A DNA stretch of 64,000 nt. Origin: Bacteroidaceae bacterium. Its GTDB lineage: Bacteria > Bacteroidota > Bacteroidia > Bacteroidales > Bacteroidaceae. The DNA is taken from contig JAKSLL010000007.1 in NCBI GenBank assembly GCA_024401215.1, positions 1 to 64,000 on the forward strand. Reading direction: 5' to 3'. The translations under genes and the position numbers were made by a program. The notes under the pieces are model-generated. The model made no database searches. It was not told the origin of the DNA and saw only the letters and a program-made list of their open reading frames with translations. Shown piece after piece: positions 19,880-28,546 of the stretch. Position 1 is the first letter of the stretch; each line of letters starts with the position of its first letter.

Positions 19880-20950
19880 TTATTCAACTATATTTTGAAT
19901 CGCCTTGTCTTCTTTCTTCGCTGCAAAAATATTTGCCAGTATTGTTCCGCTTATCGAATGCCAGGCGCAGCTGATGGCGCATGGAACAACTGCCATTGGA
20001 TTAGTAGCAACGAAGAATGTCATTGCAAGGTTTGTGCCCAGCCCAGCATTCTGCATGCCCACCTCGATAGACAAGGTGCGCTTCTTTGCCGTCGAGAATT
20101 TGAAGAGGCGGGCAACGGAATATCCCAGAACATACCCGATGGTGTTATGACAAAAGACCATGCCGAATGTCAGCAAGAAAAGAATCAATCCATTCTCGAC
20201 AAGCGGATCGTGAACCGTAGTCACAACTCCTCCCACGATACAAGCAAGACAAGTCACAGAAAGTCCAGGCATACAGCTCTGTATCTTCTTGAAAATTTCT
20301 TTATGACCAAGCCAGATATTAAGGGCGAAGCCAATAGCAATAGGTATGATAGTGACGATGAGAATCTGCTTGAACATACCAACAGCGTCAACATCCACCT
20401 GCGCACCTGCAAGCCAAAGAACTAACAGCGGAGTGAGTGCTGGAGCCAAGAGAGTGCTGGCACAAGTCATACCAACAGAATATGCGACATCACCCTTACA
20501 CAGAAATGACATGATATTGCTGGACACTCCACCAGGGCAGCAGCCTACAAGGATAATGCCTATCGCCATAGCCGTGCTGTACTGCTGAAAAGCAGGAATC
20601 TGGCCGAACAGCCAAGAGAGCGAGAAGGCAACAAGAGGCATAATAGTGAATTGCGCCAAAGCCCCAATAAGGATGTCGCCTGGACGCTTTGCCAAAAACT
20701 TGAAGTCATCGGGGGTGAGTGTCAACCCCATAGTGAGCATTATCACACCAAGTATGATGGTTTGCGTATCGCCTTTCACCCACCCAAACAGCTGAAGAGT
20801 GGCAGGCATCTCCTCCGGCGACACTCCATCAGGGACGCTGCCAAAAGGCACGTATGTCTGCGCTAAAAAAGTTACTATCGCGGTGAGGATAATAAAAACA
20901 CTTGCCTTGCCAGATAGTACATCACTTATTTTCTTGAATATTGAATACAT
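19880..20950 (-). CDS. Bile acid:sodium symporter (BASS) family protein
   Basis: A 356-aa inner-membrane protein with about nine to ten hydrophobic segments. Family features include MGLTLTPDDF, GALAQFTIMPLVAF, GCCPGGVSSNIM (the crossover motif lining the sodium site) and SIEVGMQNAGLGTNLA. The ATG at 20950 begins MYSIFKK; an upstream ATG at 20980 lies within the terminator hairpin and was rejected. Bacterial relatives move organic anions with sodium; bile acid transport is not implied. Probable operon with the downstream SpmA/SpmB-like gene. Confidence 0.9.
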   Translation of the reverse strand: MYSIFKKISDVLSGKASVFIILTAIVTFLAQTYVPFGSVPDGVSPEEMPATLQLFGWVKGDTQTIILGVIMLTMGLTLTPDDFKFLAKRPGDILIGALAQFTIMPLVAFSLSWLFGQIPAFQQYSTAMAIGIILVGCCPGGVSSNIMSFLCKGDVAYSVGMTCASTLLAPALTPLLVLWLAGAQVDVDAVGMFKQILIVTIIPIAIGFALNIWLGHKEIFKKIQSCMPGLSVTCLACIVGGVVTTVHDPLVENGLILFLLTFGMVFCHNTIGYVLGYSVARLFKFSTAKKRTLSIEVGMQNAGLGTNLAMTFFVATNPMAVVPCAISCAWHSISGTILANIFAAKKEDKAIQNIVE

Positions 20951-20993
20951 AAAAAGGCGTAACTTGCAATTATGATGCAAAGTTACGCCTTTT
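20951..20993. terminator. Hairpin with A/T flanks between divergent-looking units
   Basis: AAAAAGGCGTAACTT and AAGTTACGCCTTTTT arms around a ~13-base loop. It starts one base before the symporter ATG, so it could end minus-strand transcription from the GH30-like side only if readthrough occurs, and it may also fold in the symporter leader mRNA. Confidence 0.7.
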
Positions 20994-21039
20994 TATGTTA
21001 TTATATTATGTGTTCAAGAAAAATGTTCGCCTTTTAGCA

Positions 21040-23835
21040 TTATCTATTATATATTTTCTTTCCGTTTGTAATAATCACGCCTTTAGTCTTGGAAGCTATA
21101 CGACGGCCGCTGAGATCATAAGCATCCCCGCTAACACCCATTCTTTCTCCACCAACCTCCAACTTTTCTATTCCTGTGCCTTCTTCCTCATAAACATCAT
21201 CCACATCCTTTGAAACGGCATTTGTATCTGTCATCACAGCAGCTACCTCTTCGGCAGAAAGAGCATAGTTGTAGATGCGGAAATCGTCAAGACGACCATT
21301 AAACAAAGGATCGCCAGCATACATTGAGCGACCAAGATAGCAGAGCGAAGGTTTGATGTCAGAAGGCTTAATGGTGAACGAATCAGACTCATCAACCTTC
21401 TCGCCATCCACATACAGCGCAGCTGTCACCTTTCCGTCTGCAACAGGATTGATGGTTATAGCCACATGCTTCCATGTTGACACATTTGCCAGCTTCTTGC
21501 CGTTTGTGAGAATCTCCTCCTCGCCGCCATTCTTCATCACGAAGCGCATCTCCGAGCCATTAGATGGTGTGAGGAACATATACTGATCTGTGCCGCTGCC
21601 GAAGTCAAAGATGCGCTGCCAGTTCTTTGTGGATGAAGATGTCCATCTCACCCAGAACGCTATTGTCATCGCGTCATTATCTGCCACAGCATAAGGAAGC
21701 ATCATATAGGAGTTGCCATCAAAGAGCACACTACCCTCTCCTGATTTCTTTAGCAAGTCAACTGTCGAATACGACTCCTTGCCCCAGAGTGATGCGCCGT
21801 TGCTGTTGGCAGTATTGTCACTCAAAGAACCGTCAAACTGCAGCTGGCAGAGCAAAGCATCTTTCTCCAAACGCTTCGCATACATCTTCTGGCTTGCCAA
21901 ACTTCGGTTGCCCGACAAATCTACTGCCTTCACCTCATAAGCGTAATTCACGCCGGCTACTGCGGTGTTGTCAACAAACTTTGTGTCACTGATGTTTCTT
22001 CCTATTGTGCTGGCATCAACCAATGAGCCATCATCAGCCACAACACTTCGTATCACTATGTACGAAACCACATCCTCGTCTGCAGGAGCCGTCCACGACA
22101 ATTCAATAGCGCCAACACGCTGCTTTGCCACAAGCTCAGCAGGAGCAGCTGGGGCATTTGTCTCTGCTTTAGCATTGACAGGCATGAAACGCCACAAATA
22201 CTTTTCAAGTTCCTTTTCGCTTGCGGTGCTTGCTGGTGCATTCTGCAATTTCACTATGGCTCCAGATGTTGTGCTCTGGCAGCACATATATTTATTGCTG
22301 AGCCTGCTTATAATATAATAATACCCATCCTTGGCATATTTCAAATACCATTGCTCGTTCGCTCCATGACCGGCATCAAAGCCTATCATTGTAGCTCCGC
22401 TGTTGAGGTTATTATTGAGCACATTGAGATGAGTCTTAGTAACAGCGTTATTCGCATTGTCAATAAACCAATATGAGATATCACCGTCTGTATATCCAGG
22501 CTTCACATTCCAATGCTGTGTAGTGCCAGATGTCTTTCTCGTGTCGGATGTAACATTATCTGTGCCTTTGAAAGTAAGAAGCTTCTTGCTCGAAGCACTC
22601 ATTATCTGGTATGTTCCGTCTATTTCACCCGGAGCCACATCCTCTCCCCATGTAATGTCGAAGAGTCGCTCCGCATTAATCTGCCCTTTCTGGTAGCCTG
22701 TGCCGCCTGGCACGTCATACACATACATTCGTGTTGGACCGTAACCGTTGAAAAACACATCCTTGCCCTTGGAGATGAATGCGAAACTTGACGCAGCAGC
22801 CTGTCGCTCGCTTGAGCCAAGATAGCCATGCACCTCCTTTGTCACATCATTCCTATACACAGCCCCACTTGTCCATGCTTTACGATTCTCGCCATATCCA
22901 AGACGCACACCTTCATTCGAGTCAATGCAGAACTGTCCGCGAGCCTTTGAGTCAAAGCCCCACCAGATGCCGTTCTCCATGCCATACTGCACACCGACTA
23001 TCGCCTCGCCAACATTGTGAAGCTCATCAGCCGTAGCCACCTTGCCGTCGGCCTTCACCTTGGCAAAGAAGTCTGCATAAGTCTTAAACTCTCCTGCCAA
23101 CTGATGTGTATTGCCCTCGTCAATATACCCGCTCAGGTAGTTATACCAAGGCATAGCCCTGTCACAATTTAGTGTATTGCCACCGCACACTCTTATATCC
23201 TTGAAATAAGGGTCTGCCTTGATCAGCTTTGCCACTTCGAGGAAGTCAGCCATAGCCTGTGTCTCATTTGTTGCTTGCTGCCACACATAGTCAGGCTCAT
23301 TGAAAGGCGAGACGCTGACAACCTTCAATCCTTGACTCACAGCATACTGCACACTTGCCTTGATGAGCTTATACCATTCCTGGGGCTTACCCTGATAGTT
23401 CTTTCTTCCTGTAAAGTCATCCGCTCCATTATCCCCCTTGAAAAGAGCCTCATGGTCGCAGTTTATGTTCACCTCCTTTGTGCCTGTGAGTTTCATAAGG
23501 TCGCATCGCCACTTCAGCTTTTTCTGCTGACGCGCAGAAAGTGTGTAAGTGCCGTCGCCATTGTCCTTCACCAAGTCATTAGGCTGGAAAGAGATTCGTC
23601 CTGTCTCGAAATTGCCTTTGCCAATATGGGCAATGCCGCGGTTGACATTGAAATCCCAATCCCACGCAGAATCCATACCCCACTTCACTCTTAAAGGCGC
23701 ACCCTCAGCATTGACATCAAACACGATATCGGTATCTGCCACCTTTAACGCCTTCATAAAGTCTGCACCTGTTGTCTGCGCATTTGCCGACAAAGAAGCA
23801 ATAGCTATTGCAGAATATAATAATGTCTTCTTCAT
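21040..23835 (-). CDS. Secreted GH30-like multidomain glycoside hydrolase
   Basis: The 931-aa protein has a signal peptide (MKKTLLYSAIAIASLSANAQ), a catalytic region (about 20-400) resembling clan A / GH30 endo-glycanases with SPFNEPDYVWQQ (acid/base Glu) and a candidate nucleophile in TADELHN. A RICIN-like beta-trefoil-type stretch (about 420-560, several W-containing repeats), a fibronectin type III domain (about 580-660) and a LamG/concanavalin-like domain (about 680-870) follow. The tail YDLSGRRI...GVIITNGKKIY is the C-terminal sorting-type domain typical of Prevotella secreted proteins. The start at 23835 is chosen because it begins the signal peptide. Substrate is unknown; galactan or other hemicellulose side chains are possible. 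Confidence 0.75.
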   Translation of the reverse strand: MKKTLLYSAIAIASLSANAQTTGADFMKALKVADTDIVFDVNAEGAPLRVKWGMDSAWDWDFNVNRGIAHIGKGNFETGRISFQPNDLVKDNGDGTYTLSARQQKKLKWRCDLMKLTGTKEVNINCDHEALFKGDNGADDFTGRKNYQGKPQEWYKLIKASVQYAVSQGLKVVSVSPFNEPDYVWQQATNETQAMADFLEVAKLIKADPYFKDIRVCGGNTLNCDRAMPWYNYLSGYIDEGNTHQLAGEFKTYADFFAKVKADGKVATADELHNVGEAIVGVQYGMENGIWWGFDSKARGQFCIDSNEGVRLGYGENRKAWTSGAVYRNDVTKEVHGYLGSSERQAAASSFAFISKGKDVFFNGYGPTRMYVYDVPGGTGYQKGQINAERLFDITWGEDVAPGEIDGTYQIMSASSKKLLTFKGTDNVTSDTRKTSGTTQHWNVKPGYTDGDISYWFIDNANNAVTKTHLNVLNNNLNSGATMIGFDAGHGANEQWYLKYAKDGYYYIISRLSNKYMCCQSTTSGAIVKLQNAPASTASEKELEKYLWRFMPVNAKAETNAPAAPAELVAKQRVGAIELSWTAPADEDVVSYIVIRSVVADDGSLVDASTIGRNISDTKFVDNTAVAGVNYAYEVKAVDLSGNRSLASQKMYAKRLEKDALLCQLQFDGSLSDNTANSNGASLWGKESYSTVDLLKKSGEGSVLFDGNSYMMLPYAVADNDAMTIAFWVRWTSSSTKNWQRIFDFGSGTDQYMFLTPSNGSEMRFVMKNGGEEEILTNGKKLANVSTWKHVAITINPVADGKVTAALYVDGEKVDESDSFTIKPSDIKPSLCYLGRSMYAGDPLFNGRLDDFRIYNYALSAEEVAAVMTDTNAVSKDVDDVYEEEGTGIEKLEVGGERMGVSGDAYDLSGRRIASKTKGVIITNGKKIYNR

Positions 23836-23862
23836 ATTAATCAGTATATTAAGATTTTGCGA

Positions 23863-23870
23863 CAAAGATA
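23863..23870 (-). promoter_or_regulatory. -7 box of the GH30-like gene
   Basis: TATCTTTG on the minus strand, 27 bases before the ATG at 23835. Confidence 0.6.
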
Positions 23871-23938
23871 GTATTTTTTCTTTAATAGTTAACACATAAG
23901 AATATATTTTATGCTTTTCATGTACAAATATAATATAT

Positions 23939-24021
23939 TAAGTAGGTAATCAAAATTATTTATATGTTCATCCTCGTAGGTGTGTTCTTAATATCTATAC
24001 TCTCTTTTGATCACCTACTTA
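23939..24021. repeat. 83-bp MITE-like repeat with TAAGTAGGT ends
   Basis: TAAGTAGGTAATCAAAA at the left end and TTTTGATCACCTACTTA at the right end are inverted copies with one mismatch. The left end continues as TTATTTA, exactly as in the 7362-7549 element, and its complement contains a TAATTTTG box pointing outward to the GH30-like gene. Confidence 0.7.
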
Positions 24022-24098
24022 TATTCAAAACAGCCTTATTCTGTTTTTCACTTCTCAACGTATTTATCGTAAAACCTACTGCATTTAGGATAAAAATG

Positions 24099-25590
24099 TG
24101 GTGACCTTTCTAACCCACATTACAGCTATTAGTTATATAACCACTTTATTTTCAGGAGGTGGATTTTTTTGAGGTGATTTTTTGGGGGACACAGATTTTA
24201 CCCTTCCAAGTGGATGAGGATTAATGTCCAACAGAGAGTATATGGCGGAGAGTTTGTCTTCCGCTTCGGTGCTTTGACGTACTCTTACCGTATCCCCGTC
24301 AGTTGTCTTCATTTGTGCCGTCACGATTACTTGAGTTGATGCAATGCGCATAATCTCGTCCCAGCGTACATTCTCGTATCCCTTGATCTTCAGCCGATGC
24401 TTGGTTACGGATACGAGCCAGTATGCCAGGACTGCCAGATTGAGGTGTGCCTTTATGCCACCGTCACTCTTGTGATAGACAGGACGTATGTCAAGGTCGG
24501 TCTTCAGGACGTGAAAGGTCTCTTCAACGGTGCGGATTACATTGTAGAACTTCCATATGTTCACCTCATCACTCTCATCAAGACTTGTCAGAAGAACGTA
24601 CTTGCCGTGAAATTTCTGCACCTCGCCCGTTTTGCCGTCGTTACGCTTCCATGTCATTGCCGCAGCAATCTCCTTCTTGCCCTTGCCTTCGTATGTGAAT
24701 TCAATGGTGTAGCTCTTGCGTATGGCTCCGTACTTCTGGTCAAGCTTACCCAGACGGTTGTTGACGGCATCGCGCTTCTTCGTGCCGCCTTTCTTCTCAA
24801 TGCCAGCTTTGATGGCGTCCAGGCCTTCCTCGTAACGCTTGCATGCCTGCTCATACATGGATCTCTCCTTCAGAGCCTTGGCATCGCTGTCAACGAGGAG
24901 TGCCTTCTTCATCACATCGTCTATTGTGACTGTACTCGCGTATCTTCAGCATGCGGAGCGTGGAGTGGCAGAGGGTCTTGCAGCCGATGGTGCGTGCCTC
25001 GTGCTGGGTCAGGGAACTGATCTTTATCGTGATGGCATCACGCATCGCCTCACGCTTCTTCCTCTCTGCCTCGGCTATGAGGATGGAGTCGTTCTCCTGG
25101 GCATACTTGCTCTCACGGTATTTTGCATAGAGCTCAATTGCTTTTTCATAGAGTTGCCTGTTCTCATGCATGACGCACTGGCCTTTCTCTATCATCACGG
25201 TGAGAATGTCAGCAAGTTCGTTACGTTCGAGATTGGTAAAACCATCAAGCCTGCCGAGACTCAGAACGGTGCGGTGATGCGTATCGTCGTTTGCGTCACG
25301 GTAGGATTTCCTCAGACGGTAGTACTCATACTTCTCAATTGTACCGTCTTTCTTTTCGTGGAATGATTTTGCCTTCTCTATGAACATGGGTGCAAAGGTA
25401 CCGCTAATTTTACGAATGGCAAAATCGCTTCGGGGGGCACATTGCGTGTTTTTTGAAAAGTGAAGAGGTTGTTAACCACAATTAACTAAAAATCACACGA
25501 AAACATGCAAAATACACCGTAAAATGGTTGTTTTTAAACATCATTTAACATTTGGACGCAATGCTTGCTGCAATGTGGGCTAAAAGTTCC
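24099..25590 (-). mobile_element. Internally deleted IS1634-like insertion sequence
   Basis: Imperfect terminal inverted repeats frame the element: GGTGACCTTTCTAACCCACA at the left (24100) and, on the other strand, GGAACTTTTAGCCCACATTG at the right (ending 25590). Only ~1.5 kb remains because the middle of the transposase is gone. The right end directly abuts a promoter of the TCCCATGATTTGGGA group, replacing whatever that promoter served. Confidence 0.7.
24133..25387 (-). pseudogene. IS1634/IS4-superfamily transposase, internally deleted
   Basis: Two out-of-frame pieces remain. The N-terminal piece (25387 down to about 24890) starts MFIEKAKSFHEKKDGTIEK and runs to MLKIREY. The C-terminal piece (24915 to 24133) has the helical region GGTKKRDAVNNRLGKLDQKY and the conserved YNVIRTVEETFHVLKTDL, which contains the last catalytic Glu of the DDE triad. 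The segment of roughly 200 residues between them, which carries the two catalytic aspartates in full-length relatives, is missing. The element can no longer move by itself. Confidence 0.8.
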
Positions 25591-25617
25591 ATAATCTCAA
25601 TATATTGGTTCTATGTG

Positions 25618-25651
25618 CAAAATTAAAAGGAGGTAGTCCCAAATCATGGGA
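25618..25651 (-). promoter_or_regulatory. Promoter Z with TCCCATGATTTGGGA operator
   Basis: On the minus strand the palindrome TCCCATGATTTGGGA (25637-25651) lies 11 bases upstream of a -7 box TAATTTTG (25618-25625). It has the same layout as promoters X (32018-32051) and Y (35484-35517). Its gene appears to have been replaced by the IS remnant at 25590. Confidence 0.6.
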
Positions 25652-25685
25652 GAACCTCCAAGAATTTTTCAAGAATTGTGAAATT

Positions 25686-26814
25686 TTATCTGCAAAATCT
25701 TTGATTCCAAGATTCTTCAACGTTTGTTGAGTCACAGTCAACATGAAGAACATAACGCAGATACCACTGTTTTTGCTTCTTCTCCTCAATCTCCAATGGG
25801 TGAGGACGACTGCTGAATGGGCATCCGTCAGCGAGATCGTCGGCAATTGTCATAAGCACATGACGACCTTCAAGGTCACAGTTTTCTTCCCTTCCTTCAA
25901 ACAATGGATCTTTTGCAAACATATCCCCAGTGTAGTAACCAGGAATGCAATGTAGCCCTAACCATGTTCCCATAATCTGACCACAGATTGCACCTGTTGA
26001 ATCTGAATCACCAGAATGATTTACCGCACAACATATTGCCTCCTCAAACATGTGTTGGCGCATTTCTGTTATGGTTGTACTGCTGCCAATACTCTCGTAT
26101 TTTGTTCTTATATACTTATGATCACTAAAACGAACTGCTGCATACACGGCTATTGCAAGAGCTTCATCTCCTAACCATCCTTCTCCTAATTGCTTATACG
26201 CTTCCTTCTTTGGCGTATTTTCTTATCCAAGTTTTAGTGCAAGTTCTAGTAAGCGTATTAGCTTCCATCCTTCATCATGAACTTCTTCGTCATTCTTGAT
26301 AACAGAACCTACTTCTCTTGCACGTCCACCTTGATCAACAAAATCTTGCATGAATGATATTGTTGATTTTATGGCATCCAACAAGTCAGAACCTTCCAAA
26401 AGCATGGCAAGTATGAAATGTAATGCACATGATGGGAACCATCCAAGCGGGATGTCTGTGAGTAAGCCATGCCAGATGTCCGGCTATAGCAGCTTCATCC
26501 ATAATGTCAGTCTTATCATATCCCTTGTCATGAAGTCCGGCAAAGTATAGTGCCACAGGAGCTGTACGCATTACACCACCGCATCCTTTAGAATATTTGC
26601 GAGACAATTCACCATATTTCATTCTGCTCAATACCGAGATACATGTATCACCTGGTGCTCGCTGATCATTTATGAAGTCTTTTAGAGCAAACCAATTGTT
26701 GGTCTGCTCATTACTGCATCCTGTCTGGCCATCTACCCATTCAATGTATGCATCTTTGACATACTTGTAAGCATCATAAGTATAGGGCACAGAACGAAGC
26801 GTATACAATGATGG
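25686..26814 (-). pseudogene. ADP-ribosylglycohydrolase, C-terminal part (split and decayed)
   Basis: This is the downstream half of the gene that begins at 31991. Reading from the junction at 26814, the frame gives SLYTLRSVPYTYDAYKYVKDAY and GGVMRTAPVALYF. A one-base insertion near 26450 shifts the frame, an in-frame TAA occurs at 26223-26225 (after LKLG), and the reading resumes with GEGWLGDEALAIAVYAAVRF and the metal-site motif NHSGDSDSTGAICGQ. Intact relatives remove ADP-ribose from proteins or other targets. Besides the insertion there are thus two independent lesions, so the gene has been dead for some time. Confidence 0.88.
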
Positions 26815-27126
26815 GGCGCTGTAAACTTGCTATTTACAGGAAATTAGGGGTATTTCTTTGTAAATGGTTGATAGCTAAAAAGTTTACATGGGTTTAATTT
26901 TGGTTTACATTTACCCTCGAAAAGTTTACATTTGAGGGATAAAAGGTTTACATATAGGTTTAATTTTCTTTACGTAGGAGGGAGTTATAATTCTTGTATA
27001 TGAGCACTTTATGCCTGTATAGTGTGTTTTTCAGATGTGATTAAAACACACTGTAAACAGCAAAGTTTACAGTGTGTAAAGAAAAGTAAGGAAAAAGAGA
27101 CAAAAATGGTGTTCAAAATGGAATGG

Positions 27127-27176
27127 GGGGCAATTTGCCCCTTTGCTATTTTCGTTCAAAATTGAACAAGGGGCAA
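27127..27176. repeat. TTGCCCC/GGGGCAA hairpin at the element's left end
   Basis: GGGGCAATTTGCCCC (27127-27141) is itself palindromic, and TTGCCCCTT (27135-27143) pairs with AAGGGGCAA (27168-27176) around an inner GTTCAA/TTGAAC stem. It may end minus-strand transcription from the gene at 27278-27715. A similar hairpin lies at the right end. Confidence 0.6.
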
Positions 27177-27223
27177 CGCTTTACAGTAATTTATTTACTG
27201 ACATTCAAGTAGTTACGAAAACA

Positions 27224-27251
27224 TACGTTTCGTTTTGTGGAAAATGGGGCA
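27224..27251 (+). repeat. Direct repeat R1 of the capsid element
   Basis: TACGTTTCGTTTTGTGGA followed by a few bases and GGGGCA. R2 at 30925-30952 matches it over 28 bases with four differences, and R3 at 31103-31120 matches its core. R1 and R2 bracket all genes of the element. Confidence 0.7.
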
Positions 27252-27277
27252 ATAGGTGTACAATTAGGTTTACTTTT

Positions 27278-27715
27278 CTATGGCTTTATTTGCTCTATTT
27301 CTGTAATTATTTTTCTTAATCTCTTGATATTCTCGGCTGCTGGTTTATAGTCGGCTGCAAGGGGTGTTATTGTGTTGCAGACCTCATTCAACAAACTGCA
27401 TACATCGCTCAGCGTATGGAGTTCAAAAAGATATTCGGATAATCTTTGCCTAACAAGGGTCCTGGCGTGAAAGTTTTTTATAGTCCTTTCCGACACTTTG
27501 AAAAAGCGTGCTAAATCTTCAACGGTTGTAAGGTTCAGGCGTACCGCCTCTATATATGAAGCAACCGTCAAGACGGGTTTGTCCTCTTCTCTCAAAGCTG
27601 CCTCACGTATAACTTTCTTGACGTACTTCTCTTTCGTACCGTAGCTTTCCGCAAGTTGTTTTGTATCTGTGTTCCCGCTTGTGTATGCCCTCTTTATCTG
27701 TTCTTTTTTCTTCAT
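27278..27715 (-). CDS. Small helix-turn-helix-like protein of the capsid element
   Basis: A 145-aa basic, helical protein. Two segments look like helix-turn-helix units: residues ~6-38 (TKQLAESYGTKEKYVKKVI) and ~62-88 (TTVEDLARFFKVSERTIKNF). The second half is helical with ITEIEQIKP at the end. I do not recognise a named family; phage small terminase subunits and element repressors can look like this. It is the second gene of a minus-strand pair, separated from the first by a hairpin (27737-27760). Confidence 0.7.
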   Translation of the reverse strand: MKKKEQIKRAYTSGNTDTKQLAESYGTKEKYVKKVIREAALREEDKPVLTVASYIEAVRLNLTTVEDLARFFKVSERTIKNFHARTLVRQRLSEYLFELHTLSDVCSLLNEVCNTITPLAADYKPAAENIKRLRKIITEIEQIKP

Positions 27716-27736
27716 TACATTGTTGTTTTATAATTG

Positions 27737-27760
27737 AGCCACAGAAAATAATCTGTGGCT
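27737..27760 (-). terminator. Hairpin between the two minus-strand element genes
   Basis: AGCCACAGA and TCTGTGGCT arms with a 6-base loop. There is no strong T tract, so it may only attenuate or protect the mRNA. Confidence 0.5.
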
Positions 27761-27771
27761 CGGTTGTTAGT

Positions 27772-28071
27772 TTAAATGTAAATCTCGCAAAGTTTCTTTT
27801 CTGCTTTGTTGTTGCTCCTGTTCCACCCTTTTTTGCTGAAGTAGGCAAGGAACATTTCGGTTACTTGCTCTGGGGATAACTCCATAGCTTCGATAAGTGC
27901 GTGGTAGTAATAGGCTTCCTCTTCGCTTAAATGGTCGTCTTCTCTCATGTAGGCATAGCGCAAACAAAGGTTTAAGGCATGTTTCACTCTTTGGACATCC
28001 TCAAAAACCACATAATCGTCGAACACGATAGCCATGTGTTCCTTACCGTCCAAATTGATTTTTGCAATCAT
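27772..28071 (-). CDS. Hypothetical 99-aa protein of the capsid element
   Basis: A 99-aa acidic soluble protein with no family I recognise. It opens with a beta-like part (MIAKINLDGKEHMAIVFDDY) and continues as helices (EDVQRVKHALNLCLRYAY, SEEEAYYYHALIEAME). A -7 box TATATTTG on the minus strand at 28227-28234 leaves a ~150-base leader that can fold. It is the first gene of the minus-strand pair and is divergent from the protease/capsid genes. Confidence 0.65.
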   Translation of the reverse strand: MIAKINLDGKEHMAIVFDDYVVFEDVQRVKHALNLCLRYAYMREDDHLSEEEAYYYHALIEAMELSPEQVTEMFLAYFSKKGWNRSNNKAEKKLCEIYI

Positions 28072-28546
28072 AACTATATTTTTTAGGAATTGAAAAAAGG
28101 CACGCCTTAGGTGTCCTATGCCATATAGTAAGGCATTGGGGCGTTTCCGCTTTCCACACCATAGCGTGCAAAAATTGTCTCTTTAATAAAGTCGTTGTCA
28201 TTATTACTATATTTTGTAGGATGCTGCAAATATAGCGTGTTTCCTTGAAACCGCCAAATGTTTTCGGGGAAAAGCTCAAAAAGAAATAAAAAAATATCGG
28301 GCGTTCTCTCACTTGCGCCCGATATAATCCCTTTCGACTAAGCCCATAAAAGGGCTGTACGCTGCAAAGGTATGGAAAATATGCGAAAGCAGCAAATATT
28401 ATCTTGTTACTTTCGCAACTATCTGCAAGGGTTGCAGCGTAAAAGTGTGCAATCATTGCACATATCTATGAAAGCATTGCACACATTTTTGGGCTGTAAG
28501 TAATTATAAAATACCTTTGTACCGTAACACTAAACATCAAAATGAT
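28072..28546. promoter_or_regulatory. Divergent control region of the capsid element
   Basis: No protein gene fits here. Nested inverted repeats occupy 28358-28441: TACGCTGCAA pairs with TTGCAGCGTA, and inside it GCGAAAG pairs with CTTTCGC. Next to them GTGTGCAAT (28445-28453) pairs with ATTGCACAC (28476-28484). Minus-strand -7 boxes lie at 28365-28372 (TACCTTTG) and 28227-28234 (TATATTTG); a plus-strand box TACCTTTG lies at 28512-28519. The layout resembles a phage-type switch between divergent promoters. Confidence 0.6.
28288..28358 (-). ncRNA. Candidate small RNA in the capsid element
   Basis: A minus-strand TACCTTTG box at 28365-28372 is followed by a small AGCCC/GGGCT stem and then a GC-rich hairpin (TATCGGGCG / CGCCCGATA, 28295-28324) with a long T tract on the minus strand. 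That gives a predicted RNA of about 70 bases that ends before the minus-strand genes. It could instead be an attenuator for them. Confidence 0.4.

Larger units (their letters stand above)
26815..27277. repeat. Left-end repeat array of the capsid element
   Basis: About 460 non-coding bases. GTTTACAT-like octamers or their complement TGTAAAC recur at about 26820, 26833, 26857, 26882, 26903, 26924, 26946, 27053, 27065 and 27269. One pair forms a perfect 13-bp hairpin (ACACACTGTAAAC at 27046-27058 and its complement at 27065-27077). This iteron-like pattern is what replication origins or transposase/recombinase-binding ends look like; which one is unknown. Confidence 0.65.
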
